NCBI GenBank assembly: GCA_963813525.1
Contig: CAWEZI010000003.1
Coordinates: 62,001 to 126,000 of the forward strand
Direction: 5' to 3'
DNA: 64,000 nucleotides
Origin: Bog-756 sp963813525
GTDB taxonomy: Bacteria; Actinomycetota; Acidimicrobiia; Acidimicrobiales; RAAP-2
Shown: piece after piece, positions 18,633 to 27,968 of the stretch
Numbering within the stretch: the first letter of the stretch is position 1
Layout: every line of letters begins with the position of its first letter
Notes under the pieces: model-generated
Databases searched by the model: none
What the model saw: the letters and a program-made list of their open reading frames with translations, nothing else
What the model was told of the DNA's origin: nothing
Translations under genes and position numbers: made by a program

Positions 18633-21600
18633 TCAGTAGAGTGGGCGACCGGGTATGGCGAACGACTCGAGCTGACCGTTGGTCCCGGCGATGAAGTACT
18701 CGCCGTTCAGGATGACCCCGGAAGCGGCGTACGCCTTGGCCGCTCCGCTGAATTTCCAGGTCTCTACCTCGCCGAACGGGGCCCGGCTGAGCACCAACTG
18801 ACCGCTCGCCGTGCTGGCGATCGAAATGCCGATCGTCGAGGTCAGGCCATCGACTGCCTGCCCGATGATCACCGTGGCAAGGAGCGCGCCGGTAGTCAGT
18901 CTGTAGGTGTACACATCGCCGTCGCCGCTTCCGACGGTGACGTAGTTCGGGGCAATGGTGACAGCGGTGGTCACCGGGCCTCCGGTCACGGCCGTCCAGA
19001 CCGTGGCACCGGTGCTCTCGGTCAAACAAAGGACCTCCCCGCTCGTCGAGCCGACGAAGACGTGCCCGCCGATGATGGCCGGGGTGGCCACGACTGGCCC
19101 ACCGGTGGGCACGCTCCAGACCGGGCTGCCTGCGGTGGTGAAGGCGTCGACATCACCGCTGCTGTCACCGACGATAACGAGATGACTGGTGTTGTCGACG
19201 GCTACCGACGACAGGTGACCAGACCCCACTGTCTCGGACCATTGGAGCGCGCCGGTAGTCTCGTCAATCGCCGCCAACACGCCATCGGTGGTCGTGACAA
19301 AAACCGTGCCGCCGACCACTGCGGGAGCTGAGGTCACCTCGCTACCGACGGGGGTAGACCAGTCGACCGTCCCGTCACCGGTGCGGAGGGCCACCACCTT
19401 GCCGCCATCGGTGCCGAAGATGACCAGGTCGTCGTCCACGGCCGGCGAGGATTCCACTCCACTGGCGACCGATCTCGACCAGACCGGCGTCCCGGTGGTA
19501 ATGGTGACGGCGTACACGTCCTTGGCCTCGTCGCCGAAGTAGGCGACCCCTTGGGATATGGCCGGAGTCGAGTCGATCGCTCCGCCCGCCGAGAAGGTCC
19601 ACGCTGGCGCCAGCATGTTGGTCCGCGTCGTCGCCTGGTGCTTGTTAAGCACGGAGTCGTGGTTCTCGAATCCCAGGCGGGTCGGCCCATACCCGAGTTG
19701 CGTCGAGTCGTTCGAGACATAGGCCTGGAATGTCGCCACTCTCCCGCTGGTCCCTCCCGTCGCCGTGATCGGTGTGGGACCGAAAGGAATCTGCGCGGGA
19801 ATGGTGATCTGGGCCGCCGAGATGGTGCCCGATGCCGACGTGGTGGTCGTCAAGAGCGTCTTCGTGGTGGTGGTCGAGATAGGGACGGTGATGGTCACCG
19901 GTTCGGAGGGGCCGAATCCCGAGCCAGTGACGGAGACGGAAGTCCCCGGGGCGACCCGTTCGGTTCCGAGAGTGATCTGGGGCGCCGACGGATCGGCAGC
20001 AACGGTGAATGTCACGTTGGCGGCGTTGGCTGTCCCGATCTCGGCGGCGGGATCGGCAATCCCGTTCTTGCCGACCGCCTCGGCCAGCACCTGATAGGTC
20101 CCGCCCTGTGGAACCGTCGGCACGGCCAAGGACCATGTCGTGGCCTTGGCTCCGGGGGAGGCCAGCGCCACCTGGTTGATGGCCAGACCCGGCGTCAACG
20201 ACCCGGTGGCCGCGTCGAACCAGGGTCCGGTGCCAGGTGGCGTCTCGACCTCCACGTCGACGGCGGCGACACCGTCGCTAGCGTTCGCCGTGCCCGAGAT
20301 GGTCAACGGACCGTCCGGGTTGGTCACCGTTGCCCCGGCCACCGGTGAAGTGACCGCCGTGGTGGGTGCGGTGCCGTTGCCCCCTCCCAGGGCGAAGTCG
20401 TAGAGGAAGCCGTCCTCTGAGGCGATCAGCAGGTTGCCGTCCACATCGGCCGGCGAGCTGGTGATCTGATTTCCGGTCTGGTAGCTGTACAGCAGGTTTC
20501 CGGTGTGCAGCGCCAGCACGTGGACGACGCCGTTGAGGCCTCCGAAGACGACGACTCGTGCGTTCTGGGGGCCGACGATCGCCGCCGAGGAGTTGATGTC
20601 GTCCCCCGGATCGGCGTGCTTCCACAAGACCTTGCCGGTGACGGCGTTGAGCGCCCATTCACCCCCAGTCGCTCCGAAGACCAAGGTTGTCTGACTAAGC
20701 GCCGGCGTGGTGAGGGCATCGGTGTTCACCGGAGTGATGCCCGGCCCGTTACCGCCGAAGTTGTAGTTCCAAATGAGCGCACCGGTTGTGAGGTCGAGGG
20801 CGTAGAAGATGCCATCCTTCCCGTCGGTGTACGCGGCGCCGTCGGCGAAACCGTTTGTGCCGGGCGGGCTAACGGTGATCCCGGCGCCGACATCCCAGTC
20901 CTCGCCGGTGGGCTGGTAGGTCTGGTAGCGCCAAACCTGGTCGCCGGTATTGGCGTCCAGGGCGTACACCGACGAGTCCGGGTTGGCACTTCCGAACAGG
21001 AGCAGCCCCTCACCGTTGGCGTCAACGCCGTAGCTCAACGGGTCCCATACCCCGCTGTCCTGTCCGCTCGTGTTGAAGCTGTTGAAGGACCACTCCTGGG
21101 AGCAGTCGGCCTCCGAGAACGCCCAGACATGCCCGTTGGTCGGGCCGCCCCCGAGGGAGGCGAAGTACACCGTGGTCACGCCACCCGGGGGGGTGGCGAG
21201 CACCGGGGTGGACAGGATGGTCATGCTCACACTGGCGCTGCACTCGATCGCACCGGTCGCTGCGTTCAGCTTGTAGGCACGGCCGTTCCCGGTCGGCGCG
21301 ATCCAGACGTTGCCCCCTTCGACCAGGGGCGAGCTCGTGGCCGATGTGCCGAGGGGAGCGGACCAGACGATCTGGCCATTGGCGGCGTTGACGGCGTCGA
21401 AATACCCGGCACTGGTCCCGACGTACACGAGCGTCTCACCCAGTGCCGTGCTGTAGGCCGCCATCGGCGAGGCCAGAGATCCTCCTATCGGACTCATCCA
21501 CCGCACACCCAGGCTGTGCGCGTTGGAGCTCGTGATGGTGGGATCGGCGCTCACCCCTTGGAGGTCGGGCGCGTTGTGGAATTCGGGCCACTGGTACGCC

Positions 21601-21797
21601 GGAGGTCCCGCCGTCGTCGAGGTCGCACCCAAGGCGGTGGACGGCTGGGCCACGGTCAGGCCCCCGGAAACGAGAAGCCCTGCGGCCAGTCCGACGGCCA
21701 TCGACCATCTGGCCCCCGGGATGCCGTGCCGGCTCGTTCGTCCACCAAATTGCGAGGTTCCAACAAATTGCGAGGTTCCAAATTGCAAGATTCGCAT
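18633..21797 (-). CDS. Secreted double beta-propeller protein with PQQ-type repeats
   Basis: The 1054-residue protein has a signal peptide (MAVGLAAGLLVSGGLTVAQP near residue 33), a first propeller (to about residue 475) with repeats such as VYALDANTGDQVWRYQT and EWALNAVTGKVLWKHA, a middle part with Ig/IPT-like segments (GTSVSVTGSGFGPSEPVTIT), and a second propeller with DVYAVTITTGTPVWSRS and VVALRTGDGTVDWSTPVGS. The blades follow the A-x-D/N-x-x-T-G-x-x-x-W pattern of PQQ-like repeats, but the motifs of true quinoprotein dehydrogenases are not evident, so a binding or scaffold role outside the cell is more likely. The start is uncertain: GTG 21830, ATG 21797 or an ATG at the signal peptide. 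Confidence 0.83.
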   Translation of the reverse strand: MRILQFGTSQFVGTSQFGGRTSRHGIPGARWSMAVGLAAGLLVSGGLTVAQPSTALGATSTTAGPPAYQWPEFHNAPDLQGVSADPTITSSNAHSLGVRWMSPIGGSLASPMAAYSTALGETLVYVGTSAGYFDAVNAANGQIVWSAPLGTSATSSPLVEGGNVWIAPTGNGRAYKLNAATGAIECSASVSMTILSTPVLATPPGGVTTVYFASLGGGPTNGHVWAFSEADCSQEWSFNSFNTSGQDSGVWDPLSYGVDANGEGLLLFGSANPDSSVYALDANTGDQVWRYQTYQPTGEDWDVGAGITVSPPGTNGFADGAAYTDGKDGIFYALDLTTGALIWNYNFGGNGPGITPVNTDALTTPALSQTTLVFGATGGEWALNAVTGKVLWKHADPGDDINSSAAIVGPQNARVVVFGGLNGVVHVLALHTGNLLYSYQTGNQITSSPADVDGNLLIASEDGFLYDFALGGGNGTAPTTAVTSPVAGATVTNPDGPLTISGTANASDGVAAVDVEVETPPGTGPWFDAATGSLTPGLAINQVALASPGAKATTWSLAVPTVPQGGTYQVLAEAVGKNGIADPAAEIGTANAANVTFTVAADPSAPQITLGTERVAPGTSVSVTGSGFGPSEPVTITVPISTTTTKTLLTTTTSASGTISAAQITIPAQIPFGPTPITATGGTSGRVATFQAYVSNDSTQLGYGPTRLGFENHDSVLNKHQATTRTNMLAPAWTFSAGGAIDSTPAISQGVAYFGDEAKDVYAVTITTGTPVWSRSVASGVESSPAVDDDLVIFGTDGGKVVALRTGDGTVDWSTPVGSEVTSAPAVVGGTVFVTTTDGVLAAIDETTGALQWSETVGSGHLSSVAVDNTSHLVIVGDSSGDVDAFTTAGSPVWSVPTGGPVVATPAIIGGHVFVGSTSGEVLCLTESTGATVWTAVTGGPVTTAVTIAPNYVTVGSGDGDVYTYRLTTGALLATVIIGQAVDGLTSTIGISIASTASGQLVLSRAPFGEVETWKFSGAAKAYAASGVILNGEYFIAGTNGQLESFAIPGRPLY
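21746..21781 (-). repeat. Two-copy 18-bp tandem repeat at the 5' end of the PQQ-type gene
   Basis: The 18-bp unit beginning CAAATTGCGAGGTTCC is repeated perfectly at 21746-21763 and 21764-21781, with a partial third copy after it. The unit is a multiple of three and would encode a repeated QF-G-TS hexapeptide upstream of the signal peptide. That argues the true start may lie downstream and that the repeat may be untranslated. Confidence 0.6.
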
Positions 21798-22132
21798 CAA
21801 CCTGCCCCAGTCGATCCGCTCAAAGGCCACGTTCAGTGGTCTTGTCGCTACCCTAAGTGGTCATTCCAACGGGGTCAAATGGCCGGACGGGGCAGGCTCG
21901 TCCGGGTCCTAGACCTGGGCGGCAGGGTGATGAGTTCCGGCGCGGCGTGGCCTTTTGGCAGTGAGAGGGCAAGGCGGTCTGTTTCGGCGGGACCCTGCCG
22001 GTCCCAAAGAGTCGCGTTTGTGCATCTCAATCCGGCCATCTTCGACGACCGATGGCAGTAGATCCTGAGAGCCGGGGCCAACAACTAACGCAACTTGCTT
22101 AGGCATCGAGTGCATGCGACCGATAGGCAACC

Positions 22133-22690
22133 ATGGAGATATCGGGAGCCATGATCAAGCGCTGGACGACCGAGCTTGGCAAATTCAGCGAAGAAGCTCG
22201 CCAGTTTGCGAGAGCACTGGGTGACCGCTGTCCGGCCTCAAACCGTCTGTTCGTTATCGGCACGCCCGATTGCGAGCCATGGCATTTTGTAGCTCATCTT
22301 GGCGAGCAGGCAACGAGGCATGGTCGAACCGACCTTGTGCCAACGTTGCTGCGATGGAAGGTCCCCCAGGGAGCGCCAGCCCATCTGGCGGTGAGTGTCG
22401 ACGCTATGGCCCGGGCCTCAGAACGTCACACATTTCTGGTCATATCCGCATTCAGCGAAACTCCCGATTTGCTCGAGCGGGTCTCTGATGCCAAGAGACT
22501 TGGAGCGAGGATCATGAGTTTGCACCGTGGCCAACCCGAACTAGTCGACCTATCCCATGAGACCCTGTCGGTCGATCGGTCGAAGAACGATCGCGTATTT
22601 GAGGTCACTCAGCATGTCGTGACTGACTCGGCGCCAGTGGCGGCTACCAGCAAGTCACCCAGGTGGGGGCGATCCGTTCGGGTTCGCTGA
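22133..22690 (+). CDS. GmhA-like SIS-fold protein, divergent
   Basis: The 185-residue protein follows the order of phosphoheptose-isomerase-type SIS proteins: an N-terminal helix, a LFVIGTPDCEPWHFVAHLG segment where family members have the GNGGSAADAQHFAAEL glycine loop, then FLVISAFSETPDLLERVSDA for the GISTSGNSPN motif, LGARIMSLHRG and a final helix (FEVTQHVVTD). The phosphosugar-binding Ser and Gly residues are largely replaced, so catalysis of a heptose isomerisation is doubtful. Start may be ATG 22133 or ATG 22151, the latter with GGGAG three bases upstream. It stands alone in the putative island. Confidence 0.6.
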   Translation: MEISGAMIKRWTTELGKFSEEARQFARALGDRCPASNRLFVIGTPDCEPWHFVAHLGEQATRHGRTDLVPTLLRWKVPQGAPAHLAVSVDAMARASERHTFLVISAFSETPDLLERVSDAKRLGARIMSLHRGQPELVDLSHETLSVDRSKNDRVFEVTQHVVTDSAPVAATSKSPRWGRSVRVR

Positions 22691-22936
22691 TTGCTGTCGA
22701 TTGGAACGCCCGAGTACGAACGGTCAACCCCGACCCTTGTCGGTGACCATCGATGTCTTTTTCTGCTCATGAGTCACGATGCTGTGGAGTATTGGCGGGG
22801 ACGTTTGCTCACGCGGCCCGGCCACGTTCCTCCGATGCCGGCAATCCCATCTGTAAAGGTGATTTGACTGTGCATGACCAGGGGTTTTTCCCGATCGAAC
22901 GTTCAAGTCGAAGGTGGATCTCTCCGATAAACATAC

Positions 22937-25900
22937 GTGGAACTCTGGCCTCCCGCGAAAGCAAGCAACGGGCGAAAATCTGAACGGCATGACCGGTGGG
23001 CTGCTCGCAGAGGATTGTCAGTCCTCGTAAGCGTGTCCGCATTCCTGTTCCCCGTGGTGGTTGCCATAGCCGCCGCAGCCGTTCTGGTGCACGTGATTCC
23101 AAAGCCTCGGTCCGGCTTCAGTCTTTGGGCCTGGTGGGCGCTGGTGATTGTTGCTCCCTGGATCGTGTATGCCGGCGTCAATCGGCTGGCGCGGCGTGTC
23201 CTGCCCCTCGCAGCGCTATTGAAAATGACCTTGGTCTTCCCGGATCATGCTCCGAACCGTTTGGCGGTGGCCCGCCGAGCCGGGAGTACCCGAGCCCTCG
23301 AACGCCAGCTCCATCAAGCCCAAGACCAAGGCGATCGAGACGAGCCATCGGTCGCAGCGGAGCAGATCCTCGCGCTGGCAACATCACTGAACAAACATGA
23401 CCGCTTGACTCGCGGTCATTCCGAACGTGTACGGGCCTTGACGGACCTGATCGCCGACCAGCTGAAGCTTCCCGCGGCCGATCGGGATCGGCTGCGTTGG
23501 TCGGCCCTCCTTCATGACATCGGCAAACTCACCGTCCCCGCTGCGGTGTTGAACAAGGCGGGCAAGCCCGATGATGCCGAGTGGCAGATCCTCCTCGGAC
23601 ATCCCCTGGAAGGCCAGCGCCTGGCTGCGCCATTGGCGGGGTGGCTCGGCCCCTGGGCAGCGACCATCCCCCAGCACCATGAGAAGTACGACGGCAGCGG
23701 ATACCCGCACGGCTTGAGTGGCGAGGAGATCTCCCTCGGCGGTCGAATTGTGGCTGTCGCTGACTCCTATGACGCGATGACCTCAGTTCGCTCCTACAAG
23801 AAGGGGGCGTCGCCTGAAGCTGCCCGTCAAGAATTGGCGGCATGTGCGGGGACCCATTTTGACCCCGTTGTCGTTCGTGCGTTTCTCGAAGCCTCAGTGG
23901 GACGCCACGGTCTGTTAGGTGCTCCTTTGGCCTGGCTTGGCGAACTGTCAACCGTCAACGGTATTCCTGAGTTGGGGCAAGTGGTTAGCAGAATGGGAAA
24001 TGTATTCGGTGGGTTTGTTGCGGTGGCGGGACTCGGCGCCGTCATCGGCATAGGTGCCCACCATGCCCCCACCCACAGGTTGGAAATGGTGGCATCGGCG
24101 GCGCCGTCCGTCCCTGCACCTTCACACGCAGGCGGAAAAACGGCACCGCCTCTGCCAAAGAGCCCAGCGATGACGTCGCCGCAAAAAGGGCAACCTGCTC
24201 GATTGCCGGCACCTCCACCCATTGCCCCGAGAAGGCCGGTGAGCCCACAGGACCCTCCCGCCGCACCGCCTCTCGCTCCAAAACCGCCTGTGGTCGGGAC
24301 AGCGACTCCTCCTTCGCCTGTGGTCACGACGGCCACCGTCCCCAGTGTCCCGGTGATCGGGACCGCCACCGCCGGCGACGCCAGTGCCACAGTGACCTGG
24401 ACGGCTCCGGCGTCAGACGGAGGCTCTGCCATCACGAACTACGACATCAGCGCTTATGTCGGTGGCACGGCCACAATCTCCGTCGGAGTCGGGGACGTGA
24501 CCAGTGACACCGTCAGTGGCCTCAGCAACGGTACCGCTTACACCTTCACGGTATCCGCTATGAACGCGGTTGGCTTCGGGGCCAGCTCATCTCACTCCGA
24601 CGCGGTCACCCCGGACACTGTCCCCGGTGTCCCGGTGATCGGGACGGCCACCGCCGGCGATGCCAGTGCCACAGTGACCTGGACGGCTCCGGTGTCTAAC
24701 GGCTCGCCGATCACGAACTACGACATCACTACATATGTTGATGGCACGCCCGAGGCCACTGTCACCGTCGGGGACGTGACCAGCGACACCGTCAGTGGCC
24801 TCACCAACGGAGCCGCTTACACGTTCGCCGTGTCGGCAATCAACGCGGTTGGCTTCGGAGCCAGCTCTGGTCCTTCGCCTGTGGTCACCCCGGACACTGT
24901 CCCCGGTGTCCCGGTGATCGGGGCCGCCACCGCCGGCGACGCCAGTGCCACAGTGAACTGGACGGCTCCGGCGTCTAACGGCTCGCCGATCACGAACTAC
25001 GACATCAGCGCTTACGTCGGTGGCACGGCCACAATCTCTGTCGGAGTCGGGGACGTGACCAGTGACACCGTCAGTGGCCTCACCAACGGCACCGCTTACA
25101 CCTTCACGGTATCCGCTATGAACGCGGTTGGCTTCGGGGCCAGATCTCCTCACTCAAACGCCGTCACCCCGGACACCGTCCCCGGTGTCCCCGTAATCGG
25201 GACCGCCACCGCAGGCGATGCCAGTGCCACAGTGACCTGGACGGCTCCGGTGTCAGACGGTGGCTCAGCCATCACCGGCTACAGCGTCACTGCCGCCGAC
25301 TCGACCACTCCGGCCAATGGGGGCCAGACCTGCACCTGGACGACGGGTCCGCTTACCTGCTCGGTTACCGGACTCACCAACGGTGACAGCTACTCATTCA
25401 CGGTCACTGCCACCAATGGCGTCGGAACCGGGGCCAGCTCTGGCGTCTCCAACGCGGTCACCCCGGACACTGTCCCCGGTGTCCCCCTGATCGGGACGGC
25501 CACCGCCGGCGATGCCAGTGCCACAGTGACCTGGACGGTTCCGGCGTCCAACGGCTCGCCGATCACGAACTACGACATCACTACATATGTTGATGGCACG
25601 CCCGAGGCCACTGTCACCGTCGGGGACGTGTCCAGCGACACCGTCAGTGGCCTCACCAACGGCACCGCTTACACGTTCGCGGTGTCGGCAATCAACGCGG
25701 TTGGTGAGGGGCTGCTTTCTTCGAACTCCAACTCGGTCACCCCGGCCAGCGTCCCCGGTGTCCCGATGATCGGGACCGCCACCGCAGGCGATGCCAGTGC
25801 CACAGTGACCTGGACGGCTCCGGTGTCAGACGGTGGCTCGGCCATCACCGGCTACAGCGTCACTGCCGCCGACTCGACCACTCCGGCCAATGGAGGCCAG

Positions 25901-26800
25901 ACCTGCACCTGGACGACGGGTCCGCTTACCTGCTCGGTTACCGGACTCACCAACGGTGACAGCTACTCATTCACGGTCACTGCCACCAATGGCGTCGGAA
26001 CCGGGGCCAGCTCTGGCGTCTCCAACTCGGTCACCCCGGCCAGCGTCCCCGGTGTCCCGGTGATCGGGACCGCCACCGCAGGCGATGCCAGTGCCACAGT
26101 GACCTGGACGGCTCCGGTGTCAGACGGTGGCTCAGCCATCACCGGCTACAGCGTCACTGCCGCCGACTCGACCACTCCGGCCAATGGGGGCCAGACCTGC
26201 ACCTGGACGACGGGTCCGCTTACCTGCTCGGTTACCGGACTCACCAACGGTGACAGCTACTCATTCACGGTCACTGCCACCAATGGCGTCGGAACCGGGG
26301 CCAGCTCTGGCGTCTCCAACGCGGTCACCCCCGCCGCACCCGTTTCTTCGCTGACGATCATCAATGGAAGCGGAAACTCAGGCAGGGCTGATGCCGGCGA
26401 CCAGATCATCGTTACCTTTGCGGCACCGCCCACCCCGAGTGCCTTTTGTAGCCTCTGGTCATCTTCCTCCTACCCCGATCTGACCGGTGGCAATGTGGTA
26501 GTCAACGCTCAGCCCATCCTCTTGGGTGACGACGAACTCACATCGGTCGATGACTCGAGCTGTTCCGGCGGATTCCACTTCGGCACCATCGACCTGGGAC
26601 AGATCGGCTACTTCAATACTGTGGTTACGTTCACAAACAGCACAATTCACTGGGACGGGATCGACACATTGACCATCACACTTGGGACCCCAAGCATCGG
26701 TGATCCGACCCAAAATAACCCAAGCGTCGCTGTCTATACTCCAGATTCCGCGTTGGGGGTTTCCGGAACGATCAGCAGCCCAAACGAGGTTCACTTTTGA
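22937..26800 (+). CDS. Transmembrane HD-GYP phosphodiesterase fused to seven extracellular fibronectin III domains
   Basis: The 1287-residue protein has two N-terminal spans (about residues 28-50 and 58-75), a cytoplasmic HD-GYP domain (about 150-330), a third span (VFGGFVAVAGLGAVIGIGA, about 356-375), a Pro-rich linker, seven fibronectin III domains (about 468-1134) and a C-terminal beta-rich domain. The HD-GYP signature is complete: HSERVR, LLHDIGKLTVP, a later GHPLEG, HHEKYDGSGYPHGLSG and RIVAVADSYDAMTS, so c-di-GMP hydrolysis is expected. An odd number of spans puts the fibronectin part outside. GTG 22937 is the only start that keeps both spans, but no clear ribosome-binding site precedes it. 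Confidence 0.9.
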   Translation: MELWPPAKASNGRKSERHDRWAARRGLSVLVSVSAFLFPVVVAIAAAAVLVHVIPKPRSGFSLWAWWALVIVAPWIVYAGVNRLARRVLPLAALLKMTLVFPDHAPNRLAVARRAGSTRALERQLHQAQDQGDRDEPSVAAEQILALATSLNKHDRLTRGHSERVRALTDLIADQLKLPAADRDRLRWSALLHDIGKLTVPAAVLNKAGKPDDAEWQILLGHPLEGQRLAAPLAGWLGPWAATIPQHHEKYDGSGYPHGLSGEEISLGGRIVAVADSYDAMTSVRSYKKGASPEAARQELAACAGTHFDPVVVRAFLEASVGRHGLLGAPLAWLGELSTVNGIPELGQVVSRMGNVFGGFVAVAGLGAVIGIGAHHAPTHRLEMVASAAPSVPAPSHAGGKTAPPLPKSPAMTSPQKGQPARLPAPPPIAPRRPVSPQDPPAAPPLAPKPPVVGTATPPSPVVTTATVPSVPVIGTATAGDASATVTWTAPASDGGSAITNYDISAYVGGTATISVGVGDVTSDTVSGLSNGTAYTFTVSAMNAVGFGASSSHSDAVTPDTVPGVPVIGTATAGDASATVTWTAPVSNGSPITNYDITTYVDGTPEATVTVGDVTSDTVSGLTNGAAYTFAVSAINAVGFGASSGPSPVVTPDTVPGVPVIGAATAGDASATVNWTAPASNGSPITNYDISAYVGGTATISVGVGDVTSDTVSGLTNGTAYTFTVSAMNAVGFGARSPHSNAVTPDTVPGVPVIGTATAGDASATVTWTAPVSDGGSAITGYSVTAADSTTPANGGQTCTWTTGPLTCSVTGLTNGDSYSFTVTATNGVGTGASSGVSNAVTPDTVPGVPLIGTATAGDASATVTWTVPASNGSPITNYDITTYVDGTPEATVTVGDVSSDTVSGLTNGTAYTFAVSAINAVGEGLLSSNSNSVTPASVPGVPMIGTATAGDASATVTWTAPVSDGGSAITGYSVTAADSTTPANGGQTCTWTTGPLTCSVTGLTNGDSYSFTVTATNGVGTGASSGVSNSVTPASVPGVPVIGTATAGDASATVTWTAPVSDGGSAITGYSVTAADSTTPANGGQTCTWTTGPLTCSVTGLTNGDSYSFTVTATNGVGTGASSGVSNAVTPAAPVSSLTIINGSGNSGRADAGDQIIVTFAAPPTPSAFCSLWSSSSYPDLTGGNVVVNAQPILLGDDELTSVDDSSCSGGFHFGTIDLGQIGYFNTVVTFTNSTIHWDGIDTLTITLGTPSIGDPTQNNPSVAVYTPDSALGVSGTISSPNEVHF
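24338..26338 (+). repeat. Seven tandem fibronectin III-coding repeats
   Basis: Units begin with GTCCCC at 24338, 24620, 24899, 25178, 25472, 25751 and 26045, with lengths of 282, 279, 279, 294, 279, 294 and 294 bp. Three types alternate: one with DISAYVGG (units 1 and 3), one with DITTYVDG (2 and 5) and one with GYSVTAADSTTPANGG (4, 6 and 7). Units of the same type are nearly identical in DNA, including silent sites, so duplication or gene conversion is recent. Confidence 0.92.
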
Positions 26801-27029
26801 CCCTACGCTCGTATCGCCTTGACATTGCCTACCTGCCTGGCCCCAAAGGGACCACCAGTGGCTACAGTCGAACCAGTGATCAGAGTCGAGCTTGAACGAA
26901 TCGAGGTACTCGAGCTTCTCGGGATGACGTTGGCTCACCTGATGCCGAATCCAGAGCCGAGACGTCACCCCGCGTGCCGCTACTGATGGCAATCCGGGAC
27001 AAGCTCGCTCTCGGGCTGAGGGAGGAAGT

Positions 27030-27293
27030 ATGAGCTACAGCGACGTCGAGGTGTCAGCGGCGACTGCCGCAATGGACAAGTACAGAGGGAGCGCAGAAGG
27101 CGAGGCTGGCGCGGCGCTCGTCGTAGTAGGCCTAAGTGCAGCACGGGCTACCAAAGAATCGAGATTCCGCGACGACATGATTCGGGTTGCGCATCGTGCC
27201 GGTGTGTCGATTCGACAACTAGCCGATGTATCAGGACTTGGTCGGAAAACCGTCACGGCCATCGTGTCCTCCAACCCACGTATGCACGATTGA
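27030..27293 (+). CDS. Small helix-turn-helix protein, possible antitoxin
   Basis: The 87-residue protein ends in a helix-turn-helix (MIRVAHRAGVSIRQLADVSG then LGRKTVTAIV) after a small Ala-rich helical part. GGGAGGAAGT lies just upstream of ATG 27030, so translation is likely. Its stop overlaps the TTG that opens the next frame (TTGA), an arrangement typical of toxin-antitoxin operons. No exact family is recognised. It is the only apparently intact gene of this small cluster. Confidence 0.65.
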   Translation: MSYSDVEVSAATAAMDKYRGSAEGEAGAALVVVGLSAARATKESRFRDDMIRVAHRAGVSIRQLADVSGLGRKTVTAIVSSNPRMHD

Positions 27294-27571
27294 CTGAGCC
27301 GGCCGGGCCAAGCACATTGATGCTGTTAGGCGTCACCCAACCCGTTGTGGCTGCCTATGAGTCGGGCCGCCGACAGCCGACCGTCCCGACATTGATGAGG
27401 ATGCTCGCGGCTGCGGGCTTCGATCTCCGGCTGAGCCTGGCCCCTCATGAGGACCATGACGAAGTCCTCGGCGCCCTCGAGTGCCAGCGGTCGAGTGAGA
27501 AGCAGGAGCGCTGGCGCGCCTACCAGCGCAACATCGTGGATTCGGCCCGGCGACACCTTGAAGAGTCATGA
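27290..27571 (+). pseudogene. Truncated Xre-family antitoxin
   Basis: The 93-residue frame contains the second half of a classic Xre helix-turn-helix antitoxin (GVTQPVVAAYESGRRQP, TVPTLMRMLAAAGFDLRLSL) and its usual tail. The first two helices that should precede GVTQ are missing and replaced by a short unrelated stretch. It starts at TTG without a good ribosome-binding site. Antitoxins of this kind normally precede a nucleotidyltransferase toxin, and the remnant of one follows directly. Confidence 0.65.
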
Positions 27572-27892
27572 GCGGTCGCGATCCAACCCGAAGACTTCGA
27601 CGCCGTCTCGATCATTGTTCCACTCAATCGGAACGGCGTTCACTACGTAGTTATTGGCGCCCTCGCAGCTCAGTTGCAGGGTGCACCGATTCCACGAACG
27701 AGAGACATGCCAGCAACGGACACAGACAATCTGCAGCGATCGTCCAACGCGCTGCACGCGCTGAGTGACAAGATCAGGACCGCCGATGTCACGGAGGTCC
27801 TGCCGTTCGACCACGACGGGGCACAACCGAGCACAACCCCACCTGCGGTGACCGGGAAGTTGCCTGGTCAGAGGGTCGTTTCAGCTCACTAG
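27568..27892 (+). pseudogene. Frameshifted nucleotidyltransferase-like toxin remnant
   Basis: An ATG at 27568 overlaps the antitoxin stop (ATGA), as in intact operons, but the family-like reading begins one base later, at 27572. It gives GVHYVVIGALAAQLQGAP, RTRDMPATDTDNL and KIRTADVTEVLPFDHDGA. These match the order of MNT/AbiEii-like toxins (HYVLIGGLAA, TRDxD, adult LPFDHD), but there is one extra base after the ATG, the Asp-x-Asp catalytic pair is not preserved and the protein ends soon after the FDHD motif. The gene is dead. Confidence 0.7.
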
Positions 27893-27968
27893 CGGTGAGT
27901 CCGATTCGGCCGTTCTCGCACCTCTCCCTGCCTGCTCAGCAGCATACCCATCACCTGGGAAGCAAATT

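Noticed and set aside
20505..22061. 518-codon open frame antisense to the PQQ-type propeller gene
   Set aside because: Low-complexity Gly/Arg/Val composition with no motif; the minus strand encodes clear propeller repeats.
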